Origin: an uncultured Myxococcales bacterium
GTDB taxonomy: Bacteria > Myxococcota_A > UBA9042
Assembly (NCBI GenBank): GCA_903883645.1
Contig: CAISBR010000021.1
Location: 115,819-179,818, forward strand
DNA: 64,000 bases
Direction of reading: 5' to 3'
Every line of letters begins with the position of its first letter. Positions within the stretch are counted from its first letter, which is position 1. The translations under genes were made by a program, and so were the position numbers. Positions 1 to 7,191 of this stretch are shown one piece after another. The notes beneath the pieces are model-generated. The model was given only the letters and a program-made list of their open reading frames with translations. It ran no database searches and had not been told where the DNA came from.

Positions 1-553
1 TTAAAAAGGATTTGCAGACCGACTTGCACTGTTGCTTGGCTTCGTTCAGCAGCGGGTCGGTGATCTTGGCTTCCCAGTCGCAGGTGACCGGATCGACCTT
101 GACCTGGCCGTTGGCGCTGGGCGCCATGCATACCTTGGTCGGCAAGTCGGTGATGAGTACTTTCGCTTTGTAGCTCAGCTTGTTGCAAAGCTCCCATTGG
201 CTGCTAAGGTGGGTGCAGCTCGCTAGGTTGCTGCAGACTGGCGCGCAGAACGGGGTGCTGGGGCCGGCGAAGTCGCTGGGCATCTGCACGCATAAGGCTG
301 GCACGCCTTGCAATGCTTCGTTATCGCAGTAGTTCTTGATCTTGCTGGTCGGGCAGAGCGCTGTGCACCACGGGGTCGGTGCGTAGTCGCTCTGCTGGCA
401 GTCGAGCCCGACCGCGCATTTCAAGTTGGGGTCGCAGGGTTGGCCGAAGCCCGGCAAGGGCAGGGCAGCGCTGCGCACGGGCACGCTCCCGTCGGCGCAG
501 CTGCTCGCCGCGACCGCGACGATCCACAAAATAAATAGGCTGTTGCGTGTCAT
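1..553 (-). CDS. Cys-rich lipoprotein, truncated by window edge
   Basis: The gene reads leftward and leaves the window at base 1, with 184 residues visible and no stop reached. Translation was read directly from the complement, starting at ATG 553-551. Residues 1-18 are a short hydrophobic signal ending A-S-S-C (Cys19), a slightly off-consensus lipobox, so export and lipid anchoring are likely. The mature part carries about 15 Cys in 165 residues, in short pairs such as CDPNLKC, CTALC, CAPVC and CKSVC. This is the style of the other secreted Cys-rich proteins in the window, where Cys pairs probably form disulfides. No enzymatic motif is visible and the function is unknown. No strong ribosome-binding site precedes the ATG, so the start is moderately sure. 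Confidence 0.72.
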   Translation of the reverse strand, partial: MTRNSLFILWIVAVAASSCADGSVPVRSAALPLPGFGQPCDPNLKCAVGLDCQQSDYAPTPWCTALCPTSKIKNYCDNEALQGVPALCVQMPSDFAGPSTPFCAPVCSNLASCTHLSSQWELCNKLSYKAKVLITDLPTKVCMAPSANGQVKVDPVTCDWEAKITDPLLNEAKQQCKSVCKSFL

Positions 554-667
554 GGCTACCCGTCGAGCTTGCTTGTTGGTCGCGAGCGGCGTGGCCGGCC
601 CAAACCAGGATGCGATAGCCGTGGCGCCGACGCAAGCGCGACCCCATCGGCACCGACCCTGGGGGCC

Positions 668-697
668 TTGACAGCGGCGCCAAGCCGTCTTTACGTA
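668..697 (+). promoter_or_regulatory. Possible promoter for hsp20
   Basis: A perfect -35 box TTGACA (668-673) is followed after 18 bases by TACGTA (692-697), a poor -10 box. AT-rich DNA follows. The leader to hsp20 would be about 170 bases. The weak -10 leaves this uncertain. Confidence 0.25.
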
Positions 698-716
698 GAG
701 GTTTTTGGCAAATAAT

Positions 717-746
717 TCGATTAAATATCAGGATATTGGGTCGATT
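717..746. promoter_or_regulatory. Palindrome flanked by direct repeats, possible operator
   Basis: AATATC-AG-GATATT at 724-737 is a perfect 6-bp inverted repeat. The hexamer TCGATT occurs on each side, at 717-722 and 741-746. The position between a candidate promoter and hsp20 suits a regulator site, but no regulator is known for it. Confidence 0.35.
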
Positions 747-872
747 TTCTTCTTGACTTCGCCGCGGACCGTCCTTGCTTTGGTCATGGCTGGCCGCGGC
801 GATGCCGAAACCACCATTACCGTAGTCCTTTGGCGCGGATAGCACTGCCGCGCTCACGATTGGGAGGAAGTC

Positions 873-1316
873 ATGACCCTGATGCGCTGGAATCCCTGGA
901 CCGACATGGACACGCTGCAGAGCGAGATGCAACGGCTTTTGGAAGCACGCAACACCGACATGCGCAAGCCGATGATGCCCCGGGGCTTTGAGCCGGCGGT
1001 GGATATCCTAGAAGATTCAGACAAGTACACCCTGAAGTTCGACCTGCCCGAAGTGCTGCTGAGCGACCTGCACATCGACGTGGAGAACCAAGTATTGACT
1101 GTGCAGGGCGAGCGCACGATGGAAAAGCAAGAGGAGAAGAAGGGCTACAGCCGCATCGAGCGGGGCTATGGCGCCTTTACGCGCAGCTTTTCGCTGCCCA
1201 ACAACGTCAACGCCGAAAAGATCACCGCGGTCTGCAAAGACGGTGTGCTGCGCATCGACTTGCCCAAGAAGGCGGAGGCGCAGCCGCGTAAGATCGCGAT
1301 TAAACCTGTGAATTAG
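873..1316 (+). CDS. Small heat-shock protein, Hsp20/alpha-crystallin family
   Basis: 147 residues, the normal size for bacterial Hsp20. These cytoplasmic proteins form oligomers and hold unfolding proteins without using ATP. The alpha-crystallin domain spans roughly residues 42-140. It opens with the typical P-A-V-D-I (A-V-D-I-L-E-D) and ends with the conserved G-V-L-R-I-D-L-P-K. The short N-terminal arm starts with W-x-P-W, common in this family. The C-terminal tail R-K-I-A-I-K-P contains the I-x-I/V-like anchor used for oligomer assembly. The ATG at 873 has a good ribosome-binding site, GGGAGGAAG. It stands alone, convergent with yaeQ. A heat-inducible promoter is expected, but no clear sigma-32 site was found. 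Confidence 0.95.
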   Translation: MTLMRWNPWTDMDTLQSEMQRLLEARNTDMRKPMMPRGFEPAVDILEDSDKYTLKFDLPEVLLSDLHIDVENQVLTVQGERTMEKQEEKKGYSRIERGYGAFTRSFSLPNNVNAEKITAVCKDGVLRIDLPKKAEAQPRKIAIKPVN

Positions 1317-1343
1317 CCAAGAAAGGAAGGAGGCAACGGCGCC

Positions 1344-1886
1344 CTAGCCAAGGCGCGATCGATGCACATCGCCCTCGAAGTGCTGGCCATTGAGCGACAC
1401 GTACAAGCGGCCGTCGCTCTGGGTCAGCTCGAGGGCGGTGTGCCTATCGAGCAAAGGCACCAGCGCATCGAGCAATTCCACATCAATGCGCACCACTTCG
1501 ACGCGCTGGGGGGCAAACAGCACACCGCTCCGGGCGGCCTGTTCGAGCAAGGGTTGCTCAGCAGCCGTAAAGATCTTGACCTGCGGGCAGGCCTTGGCGG
1601 CGCGGTGCACGCGATCTGCCGAGGGCGAGCCGACTTCGATCCACTCCTGCAACTCCCCAGTAGGACTGCGAATTGACAGTGCCGGCTCCTCGGTGTTCGA
1701 CAGGCCGCCTTTGGAGAAAGCAAGCCCCTCGGCGTGGCACAGGCCAAACGCGATCAGCCGAAGCAACAAGTTGCGTTCCGTTTCGGACGGATGCTTCGCT
1801 AGGCGCAGGTCTAGGCTCTCGTACACGCCGCGGTCGACGTCGGAGCACTGCATCGCGAAACGATAGAGAGTTGCCGTAAGCGCCAT
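1344..1886 (-). CDS. yaeQ: YaeQ family protein
   Basis: 180 residues, matching the YaeQ family in length and in features seen across the protein: the M-A-L-x-A-T-x-Y start, the H-P-S-E-T block near residue 31, L-L-R-L-x-A-F/W, and W-I-E-V-G-x-P-x-x-x-R near residues 81-91. YaeQ folds like PD-(D/E)XK nucleases. E. coli YaeQ was once linked to compensation for loss of RfaH, but its biochemical role is not settled. The gene begins 6 bases after the LysM lipoprotein gene ends, so the two are probably one leftward transcription unit. It converges with hsp20, with 27 bases between the stops. Confidence 0.9.
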   Translation of the reverse strand: MALTATLYRFAMQCSDVDRGVYESLDLRLAKHPSETERNLLLRLIAFGLCHAEGLAFSKGGLSNTEEPALSIRSPTGELQEWIEVGSPSADRVHRAAKACPQVKIFTAAEQPLLEQAARSGVLFAPQRVEVVRIDVELLDALVPLLDRHTALELTQSDGRLYVSLNGQHFEGDVHRSRLG

Positions 1887-1892
1887 GCGGGG

Positions 1893-2513
1893 TTACTGCC
1901 CTACCGCGAGGTTGGCGGGCAGACTGACGCCGCGCAGCTTGGCCTTGCCTACCGCGCGAGCCTCGCCGGGACGCAGTGGAATACCACTTGAATCAAGAGG
2001 TTCGCTGGCAGTCGCGACGGTAGCCGCCCCGCCCCGCTTTTTGGCCCGGGCAGCCATCTGCTTGGCGCGCTTGGCGGCGCGGACTTCGGCCTCTTTACGC
2101 AACTTCTCTTGGCGCTTGGCTTCTTCGGCGGCGAGCTTGGCGGCCTTGCGGCGCTCGCGGCGATCCACAAACTTTTCGATGGCGGCCTTGGTCGTCTTAA
2201 CCTCGAGCACTTGGCCCGGGTGCAACATCGAGTCGCCCAAGTGATTCCACTCGAGGACCGCGTCGACCGTCACACCCAGCTGGCGGGCCACGTCGCCCAA
2301 GAACCGCTCGTCTTCAATCGTCAATTGCAGCTTTTCAGCGGCCGGCTTGCTGGGCACCACGTTGCGCAGGGGCGTCTTCGACGCCGTACCCTCGCCCGCC
2401 TGCAGCATGCTCGCCGAGAGCTTTTCGATTTCTTGGCGGCGCTCACAACCGGCGCCTGCGATCGCTGTGCAAGAAAAAGCAATAGTAGCAACGACGTGCA
2501 GATGGATGCGCAT
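1893..2513 (-). CDS. LysM-domain lipoprotein
   Basis: 206 residues. A signal peptide ends in the lipobox A-G-A-G-C (Cys23), predicting a lipoprotein. Residues about 63-105 form a LysM-like domain (L-T-I-E-D-E-R-F-L, then V-T-V-D-A-V-L-E-W-N and H-P-G-Q-V-L-E-V), the fold that binds peptidoglycan. A Lys/Arg/Ala-rich helix follows (about 108-160), then a short tail. The likely role is tethering the outer membrane to, or working near, the cell wall. The ATG at 2513 directly precedes a clean signal sequence. It is upstream of yaeQ in the same direction, with a 6-base gap. No catalytic domain is present, so it is not itself a wall hydrolase. Confidence 0.85.
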   Translation of the reverse strand: MRIHLHVVATIAFSCTAIAGAGCERRQEIEKLSASMLQAGEGTASKTPLRNVVPSKPAAEKLQLTIEDERFLGDVARQLGVTVDAVLEWNHLGDSMLHPGQVLEVKTTKAAIEKFVDRRERRKAAKLAAEEAKRQEKLRKEAEVRAAKRAKQMAARAKKRGGAATVATASEPLDSSGIPLRPGEARAVGKAKLRGVSLPANLAVGQ

Positions 2514-2708
2514 GGCGAACCTCGACTATCGGACCGAGCAGCACTACCGTGGGGCAAAACGCTTGACGACTGAACCGTTTTGCGTTGGCATGGCGCTCGC
2601 CCGCGACGAATCTAGCACCGGCTGGGCGACGGGCAATTATTTCGGTGGAATGTGCGTAACTTCGCGCCGCTCAACACAAATACGGATCGGATGGGGGGGG
2701 CCACAGCG

Positions 2709-3329
2709 ATGAGCCTAGGGCCCCAGGTCGAGCCGCGTCTGCCCTTGTGGCTAGCGGTGGCATTCCACGCCGCCATGGCTGCGATCGCCCTGATTTGGCA
2801 GAGTTTTCGCCCTGAAGGCATACTCGGCCTAGTGCGTGTGCCCTTTGAGCATGTGCTGCCGTGGTGGGGCGCGGCGGTAGGTACTGCGTGGATTCTGGTG
2901 TTGGGCCCCGCGTGGCTCGAGGATAAGTTGCCTTCGCTTAAGGCAGTTTCGGTCGAGCTGTACGAGTCGGTCGCGCCGATCACCACCTGGCGCGTGGCCG
3001 TGCTGGCGGGGATGTCGGGGCTCTCAGAAGAGCTGCTGTTTCGCGGACCGCTGCAAGCGACGATTGGCTGGGTGCCCGCGGCGCTGCTTTTTGGCTTGGC
3101 CCACGGCGGCTTGGCGAAGCGGCAGCGGCCGTGGATGCTATTCGCGTTGCTCGCGGGCCTGCTGATGGGCTGGATGGTCGAGTACTACGGTGCCCTTAGC
3201 CCAGCGATGGTGGCGCACATTACAGTTAATGCTATTAATATGAAGAGGTTACAGCGCTATGCCCCGCTGGCCGAGCGGCTACGGCTGCGCCAGTCACCCG
3301 CCGCGCCCCAGGAGCAAGCCAATGAATGA
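2709..3329 (+). CDS. CPBP family intramembrane glutamic endopeptidase
   Basis: 206 residues with several hydrophobic segments. All three motifs of the CAAX protease/bacteriocin-processing (CPBP, Abi) family are present in order: S-E-E-L-L-F-R (EExxxR), F-G-L-A-H (FxxxH) and H-I-T-V-N (HxxxN). These provide the catalytic Glu and His residues inside the membrane. In bacteria such proteins process or regulate membrane proteins or peptides; the substrate here is unknown. ATG 2709 was chosen because the first hydrophobic segment follows closely; ATG 2691 and GTG 2652 are in-frame alternatives. The end overlaps the next gene by 8 bases (ATGAATGA), indicating translational coupling. Confidence 0.9.
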   Translation: MSLGPQVEPRLPLWLAVAFHAAMAAIALIWQSFRPEGILGLVRVPFEHVLPWWGAAVGTAWILVLGPAWLEDKLPSLKAVSVELYESVAPITTWRVAVLAGMSGLSEELLFRGPLQATIGWVPAALLFGLAHGGLAKRQRPWMLFALLAGLLMGWMVEYYGALSPAMVAHITVNAINMKRLQRYAPLAERLRLRQSPAAPQEQANE

Positions 3330-3573
3330 CGAGGGCTTGCGCTTTGCCGGCTACTTCGCGCTCGATGTGCGACTCCTCGTCACCTGCTTGGTCTTCGCGG
3401 TGGCACTGGCCACGCTGGCGGTGGCACTGCGGCTGCGCGGGCGCCGCTGGGACGAACATGTGGTGGGGTTCTTGGCTGTCTTTTCGCTGAGTTTCTTGAT
3501 CACACTCGGCTTGACCAACCTGCTGGCGGTGCATCCAGCCTTGCGGATCGAGTCGCTGTTCCCGGTGCCCTAG
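3322..3573 (+). CDS. Small two-helix membrane protein
   Basis: 83 residues with two predicted membrane helices (about residues 17-36 and 50-70) joined by a short Arg-rich loop (R-L-R-G-R-R-W). No known family was recognised. The start at 3322 is supported by GGAGCAAG just upstream and by the overlap ATGAATGA with the stop of the CPBP protease gene. The coupling suggests that the two products work together, for instance as partner or substrate of the protease, but this is inference. It is convergent with ccmF, with only 3 bases between stops. Confidence 0.75.
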   Translation: MNDEGLRFAGYFALDVRLLVTCLVFAVALATLAVALRLRGRRWDEHVVGFLAVFSLSFLITLGLTNLLAVHPALRIESLFPVP

Positions 3574-3576
3574 CCG

Positions 3577-6249
3577 CTAGCTCGCCACGGGCTCGACCGG
3601 AGGTAGCTCGCTTGGCGGATTTGTCTGTGAGTCCGACGACTTCTGAGCCGCTGTTTGGCGGGTAGGCAGCAAGCTGATCGCACCGCCAAGCAGCATCACA
3701 AACGCGCCCAGCCACAAGAAGCCGACGAAGGGGAACACCACCGCCAAAAGGCTAACGTGGCGGCCACCTTGCGCCGGGCGCATCGCTAGGTACAGGTCGT
3801 GGGCAATGGTCGACTCGATCGCCACCTCGGTGGTGGGCGACTGATGCTTCTTATAGTTGCGCACTTCGGGGAACAGACTGTGGCCCGCTGCCGTCGGGAT
3901 CACGTCGACGCGACCCTGACCCGCCTTGACCACCGCGCGGGTGTTGAAGGCGGCAAAGCGCACATTGGGCAGCGGTCCGGCCTGCATGTCGGCTAGGAAC
4001 TGCGCGCGCTCTTTGCCATTTTCGAAAATCACTTCGAACGTCGGCTGGCCAGGGACCGTATTGACCTTGACCGGCGTCGGTGCCGCGTCTTTGGCCCAGT
4101 CTTTAAACTCAAACACCACCCGCATCACCGCCTGCGGCGCCACGGCGGCCACTTCCATCACGCGGCTCGACAGCTCGACATGGAGCAGGCGATCGTCGCT
4201 CGGATCGGGCTTGACGCTGACCTTGCCCACCAAAGTGGGAGCAAAGGCACGTGCGGCAAAGCGTTTCGCCTTCATCGCATCGGCAAAGATCAGCTCGACG
4301 CGGGCATGGCCGGGCTCGGTCTTGACCTCGAAGGGACCGTAGCCTTCGGCCGCCTTTTTAGCCTGGTCGATGGCGCGATCGCTCAGGCGCGACTCGCGGT
4401 CGGTGACGACCACTTCGGCCTTGGTCCAGGCATAGGCACCGTCGGCCTCAAAACCGTCGGTCGTGCCTGTAAAAGTGACCACATAGCCACCGATCGGCAG
4501 CGCGTCGCCGGGGTGCAACGGCACTTCGGGTTGGTATGTGCGAAATGCGGTGCCGGCAAACGCCAAGAAGCAAAATACGAGGCCTAGGTGCACAACGTAG
4601 CCGCCGTAGCGTCGCTTGTTGCGCAGGGTCAGCAAGATGAGGCCCGTCAAGTAGTTCTCGCCGTGGGCCTTTTGGCGGGCGCGGGCGCCTACATGGAATT
4701 CGAGCAGAATCGTCCAAAAGACAAAGAGGCCGAACCAGCAGCAGACGGCGCCCCACACCTCGGTCATGCCCAGGCTGTCGACGATGGTGCTCAGCGCGGT
4801 CGAGAACTGCACATTTTCCCAAATGCCCTTGGTATAGGCGCCGTGAAGCAGCCAAGTAGTTGAGATTGTAAGCGTTGCTAGCGAAGAGACGGTGAGCGGC
4901 CGGCGGAAATTTTTCTCGAAATTCTTGCGGGTGGCGCGGCGCCAGCTGATGAGCGGCCCCACGCCGGTGAGCAGCAGCAAGAACAGCCCCAGGGGCGTCA
5001 TGACGCGGTTGAACCAGGGCTCGCCCAATTGCACTTTCTGCGTCAGGGGTTCCATGGGGATGCCCAGGGCGACAAACGGCTTGATTACGGCGTTGTACAG
5101 GTCTTGCACGCCCTTGGCCTCGCTGATCTGGCCAAAGACCGTGCCCCACAGCACCACGAACGCGCAGCCGACCAGCAGGACATTGTTGAGAACAAAGAAG
5201 GATTCGCGGCTCCACACCGAGTCGAGGTCGGCGTTGGCGCGCAGACTTTTCCAGCGGTAGCCCACCGCGATCGCCGAAACGACCACGATAATCGCCATGT
5301 AGACTAAGAAGTAGGGGGCCAAGGTCGAGTCGGCAAAGGCGTGTACCGAGTCGATCAGCTGCGATCGCGTTAGGAAAGTGCCGAAGATCGTGAGTAGAAA
5401 CGTTAGGCACACCAGCACGGCGTTCCAGCGCTTGAGCATGTCGCGCCGCTCTTGGATCATGACTGAGTGCAAGAACGCGGTGGCAGTGAACCAGGGGATA
5501 AGTCCGGCGTTTTCAACAGGATCCCACATCCAGAAGCCGCCCCAGCCCAGCTCTGTATAGGCCCAGGCGCCGCCCAAAATGAGGCCGAGCGACAGGAACA
5601 ACCACGACACCAGCGTCCATTGGCGGGTGTCGCGGAGCCACTGCGCGTCGAGCTGGCCGGTGACGAGCGCGGCCAAACCGTAGCAATAGGGAATCGTAAA
5701 GGCGATGTAACCCGTGAGAAGGCTTGGGGGATGGATGGCCATCAGCGGATTTTGCAGCAGCGGGTTCATACCCTTGCCATCGTCGGGGCCGGCACCAGCG
5801 CGAAAGACCTCGAACGGATTGGACTCGAAGGCCATGAGCAGCACGAAAAAGAAGATCGCGAGCGACAAGAAGCCGGTGACGTAGCCCAAAAAGCGGGCGG
5901 ATTGCGAGCGGTTGCGCAAGATCGACCACGAGCCAAAGGCGCTGAGCGCGGTGGTCCAAAAGAGCAGAGCGCCCTTTTCGCCACCCCAAAATCCCGCGAT
6001 CAAGTACGCCAGCGGCATGTCGACATCGGTGTATGACGATATGTATTTATTGCGGAAATCGTGCGTAAGTAGGCCATGCATCAGCACGGCGTCCATGGCG
6101 AAGAACAGCATCAGCGCGACCAGCAGGCCCTGGCGCGAGGCGGCGAGCAGGCCCGGAGAGCGACGCATGGCGCCGGCCAGACCCAGCAGACCGTTGCCTA
6201 GGGTGACCACAAAAGCCATGTAAATAAGCGCAGTTCCTAGTTCGTGCAT
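3577..6249 (-). CDS. ccmF: Cytochrome c heme lyase subunit CcmF, enlarged
   Basis: 890 residues. CcmF is the inner-membrane heme-handling lyase of the system I cytochrome c maturation pathway and joins heme to apocytochrome c with CcmH. The WWD heme-binding motif W-G-G-F-W-M-W-D-P-V-E-N lies near residues 235-247, and many membrane helices fill residues 1-560. Conserved His motifs include A-I-H-P-P near 170. The family is typically about 650 residues. The extra length lies in the large periplasmic domain near the C-terminus (about residues 617-790), before a final membrane helix. The last about 30 residues are polar and Pro/Ser-rich. No other ccm gene lies in the window, so this copy stands apart from any ccm operon. 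NrfE and CcsA relatives are less likely given the length and motifs. Confidence 0.93.
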   Translation of the reverse strand: MHELGTALIYMAFVVTLGNGLLGLAGAMRRSPGLLAASRQGLLVALMLFFAMDAVLMHGLLTHDFRNKYISSYTDVDMPLAYLIAGFWGGEKGALLFWTTALSAFGSWSILRNRSQSARFLGYVTGFLSLAIFFFVLLMAFESNPFEVFRAGAGPDDGKGMNPLLQNPLMAIHPPSLLTGYIAFTIPYCYGLAALVTGQLDAQWLRDTRQWTLVSWLFLSLGLILGGAWAYTELGWGGFWMWDPVENAGLIPWFTATAFLHSVMIQERRDMLKRWNAVLVCLTFLLTIFGTFLTRSQLIDSVHAFADSTLAPYFLVYMAIIVVVSAIAVGYRWKSLRANADLDSVWSRESFFVLNNVLLVGCAFVVLWGTVFGQISEAKGVQDLYNAVIKPFVALGIPMEPLTQKVQLGEPWFNRVMTPLGLFLLLLTGVGPLISWRRATRKNFEKNFRRPLTVSSLATLTISTTWLLHGAYTKGIWENVQFSTALSTIVDSLGMTEVWGAVCCWFGLFVFWTILLEFHVGARARQKAHGENYLTGLILLTLRNKRRYGGYVVHLGLVFCFLAFAGTAFRTYQPEVPLHPGDALPIGGYVVTFTGTTDGFEADGAYAWTKAEVVVTDRESRLSDRAIDQAKKAAEGYGPFEVKTEPGHARVELIFADAMKAKRFAARAFAPTLVGKVSVKPDPSDDRLLHVELSSRVMEVAAVAPQAVMRVVFEFKDWAKDAAPTPVKVNTVPGQPTFEVIFENGKERAQFLADMQAGPLPNVRFAAFNTRAVVKAGQGRVDVIPTAAGHSLFPEVRNYKKHQSPTTEVAIESTIAHDLYLAMRPAQGGRHVSLLAVVFPFVGFLWLGAFVMLLGGAISLLPTRQTAAQKSSDSQTNPPSELPPVEPVAS

Positions 6250-6386
6250 AATCCCGTCCGCGGACCTGTCGGCCCACCGTGGCGTAGCCTAGCGGAATCT
6301 GCTCGGCGGCCCAAGTGCACGGTGCAAAGGGCTTGCAGTCCCAGCGAGTTGTACCCGCTCGGCACGTGCGCGCCGCGGCCTGGACC

Positions 6387-6415
6387 TTGACCGCCACGCC
6401 GCGCGCTCCGACACT
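6387..6415 (+). promoter_or_regulatory. Possible promoter for methyltransferase gene
   Basis: TTGACC (6387-6392), a 17-base spacer and GACACT (6410-6415), placed about 35 bases before the ATG at 6451. The -10 match is weak. Confidence 0.25.
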
Positions 6416-6450
6416 ACGCCGCGCCCATGCGGGCTGCAGCACGGACTGGG

Positions 6451-7179
6451 ATGAGCCAATACCGCTACGACGCGTCGTTCTTTGCCTATACCAGTGCGTC
6501 GAACCAGGCCTCGGCCGAGGCGGTGGTGGCGCTGCTAAAGCTCTGGTTTCCGCATGTTGCCAGTGTGGCGGATTTTGGCTGCGGGCAGGGCGTGTGGCTG
6601 GCGGCGTGGCAGGGCGCGGGCGTGGCCGATGTGCTGGGCCTAGACGGCGACTATGTCGATAGGTCTCAACTGCGCATCGCTGCGGAGCAATTTCGAGCGA
6701 CGGACCTGGTGAAGCCCACCGAGCTAGGCCGACGCTTTGACCTGGTGCAGTCGGTCGAGGTGGCCGAGCACCTGCCAGCGAGCGCGGCGGCGGGCTTCGC
6801 CCAGATGCTAGGTAAGCACGCGGACCTGCTGCTATTTTCGGCGGCGCCTCCGGGGCAGGGTGGCGAGCACCACGTCAACGAGCAGCCCTACGATTACTGG
6901 CGCAACCTGCTGGCAGCGCAGGGTTTTATTGCATACGACTGCATTCGGCCGCATCTGGCCGGGCGGCCTGAGATTCAGCCGTGGTACCGCTACAATCTGG
7001 TGCTGTATGCGCGCCCCAGTGTGGCCCTGCCCGAGGCGGTGCGGGCGACGCGGGTGGCCGAAGGTCAGAAAATTCAAGATGTTTCGCCCCTTCTGTACCA
7101 GCTGCGCAAGGCGGTGGTGCGGCTCATTCCGCCGGTGCTGGCCGATCAGCTGGCGCGGTGGAAGGCGCGGCGGGGGTAG
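6451..7179 (+). CDS. SAM-dependent methyltransferase, class I
   Basis: 242 residues. Motif I of class I methyltransferases is clear (V-A-D-F-G-C-G-Q-G near residue 40), followed by an acidic residue at the end of strand 2 (L-G-L-D-G-D) and an E-V-A-E-H-L block near residue 105. This places it with Methyltransf_11/23-type enzymes that act on small molecules or sugars. The C-terminal about 50 residues resemble the basic tails of glycan-modifying methyltransferases, but the substrate cannot be read from the sequence. ATG 6451 (M-S-Q-Y-R-Y-D) is preferred over the in-frame ATG 6427 because the fold starts soon after it. It converges with the ABC-F gene, 12 bases apart. Confidence 0.85.
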   Translation: MSQYRYDASFFAYTSASNQASAEAVVALLKLWFPHVASVADFGCGQGVWLAAWQGAGVADVLGLDGDYVDRSQLRIAAEQFRATDLVKPTELGRRFDLVQSVEVAEHLPASAAAGFAQMLGKHADLLLFSAAPPGQGGEHHVNEQPYDYWRNLLAAQGFIAYDCIRPHLAGRPEIQPWYRYNLVLYARPSVALPEAVRATRVAEGQKIQDVSPLLYQLRKAVVRLIPPVLADQLARWKARRG

Positions 7180-7191
7180 GCCAAACAGGCT

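Larger units (their letters stand above)
554..872. other. Intergenic region upstream of hsp20
   Basis: A stretch of 319 bases without a gene between two divergent genes. The centre (about 700-750) is clearly more AT-rich than its surroundings. It holds a TTGACA box at 668-673, a short palindrome at 724-737 flanked by two copies of TCGATT, and a ribosome-binding site (GGGAGGAAG) just before 873. No CIRCE-type heat-shock operator was seen. Confidence 0.6.
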
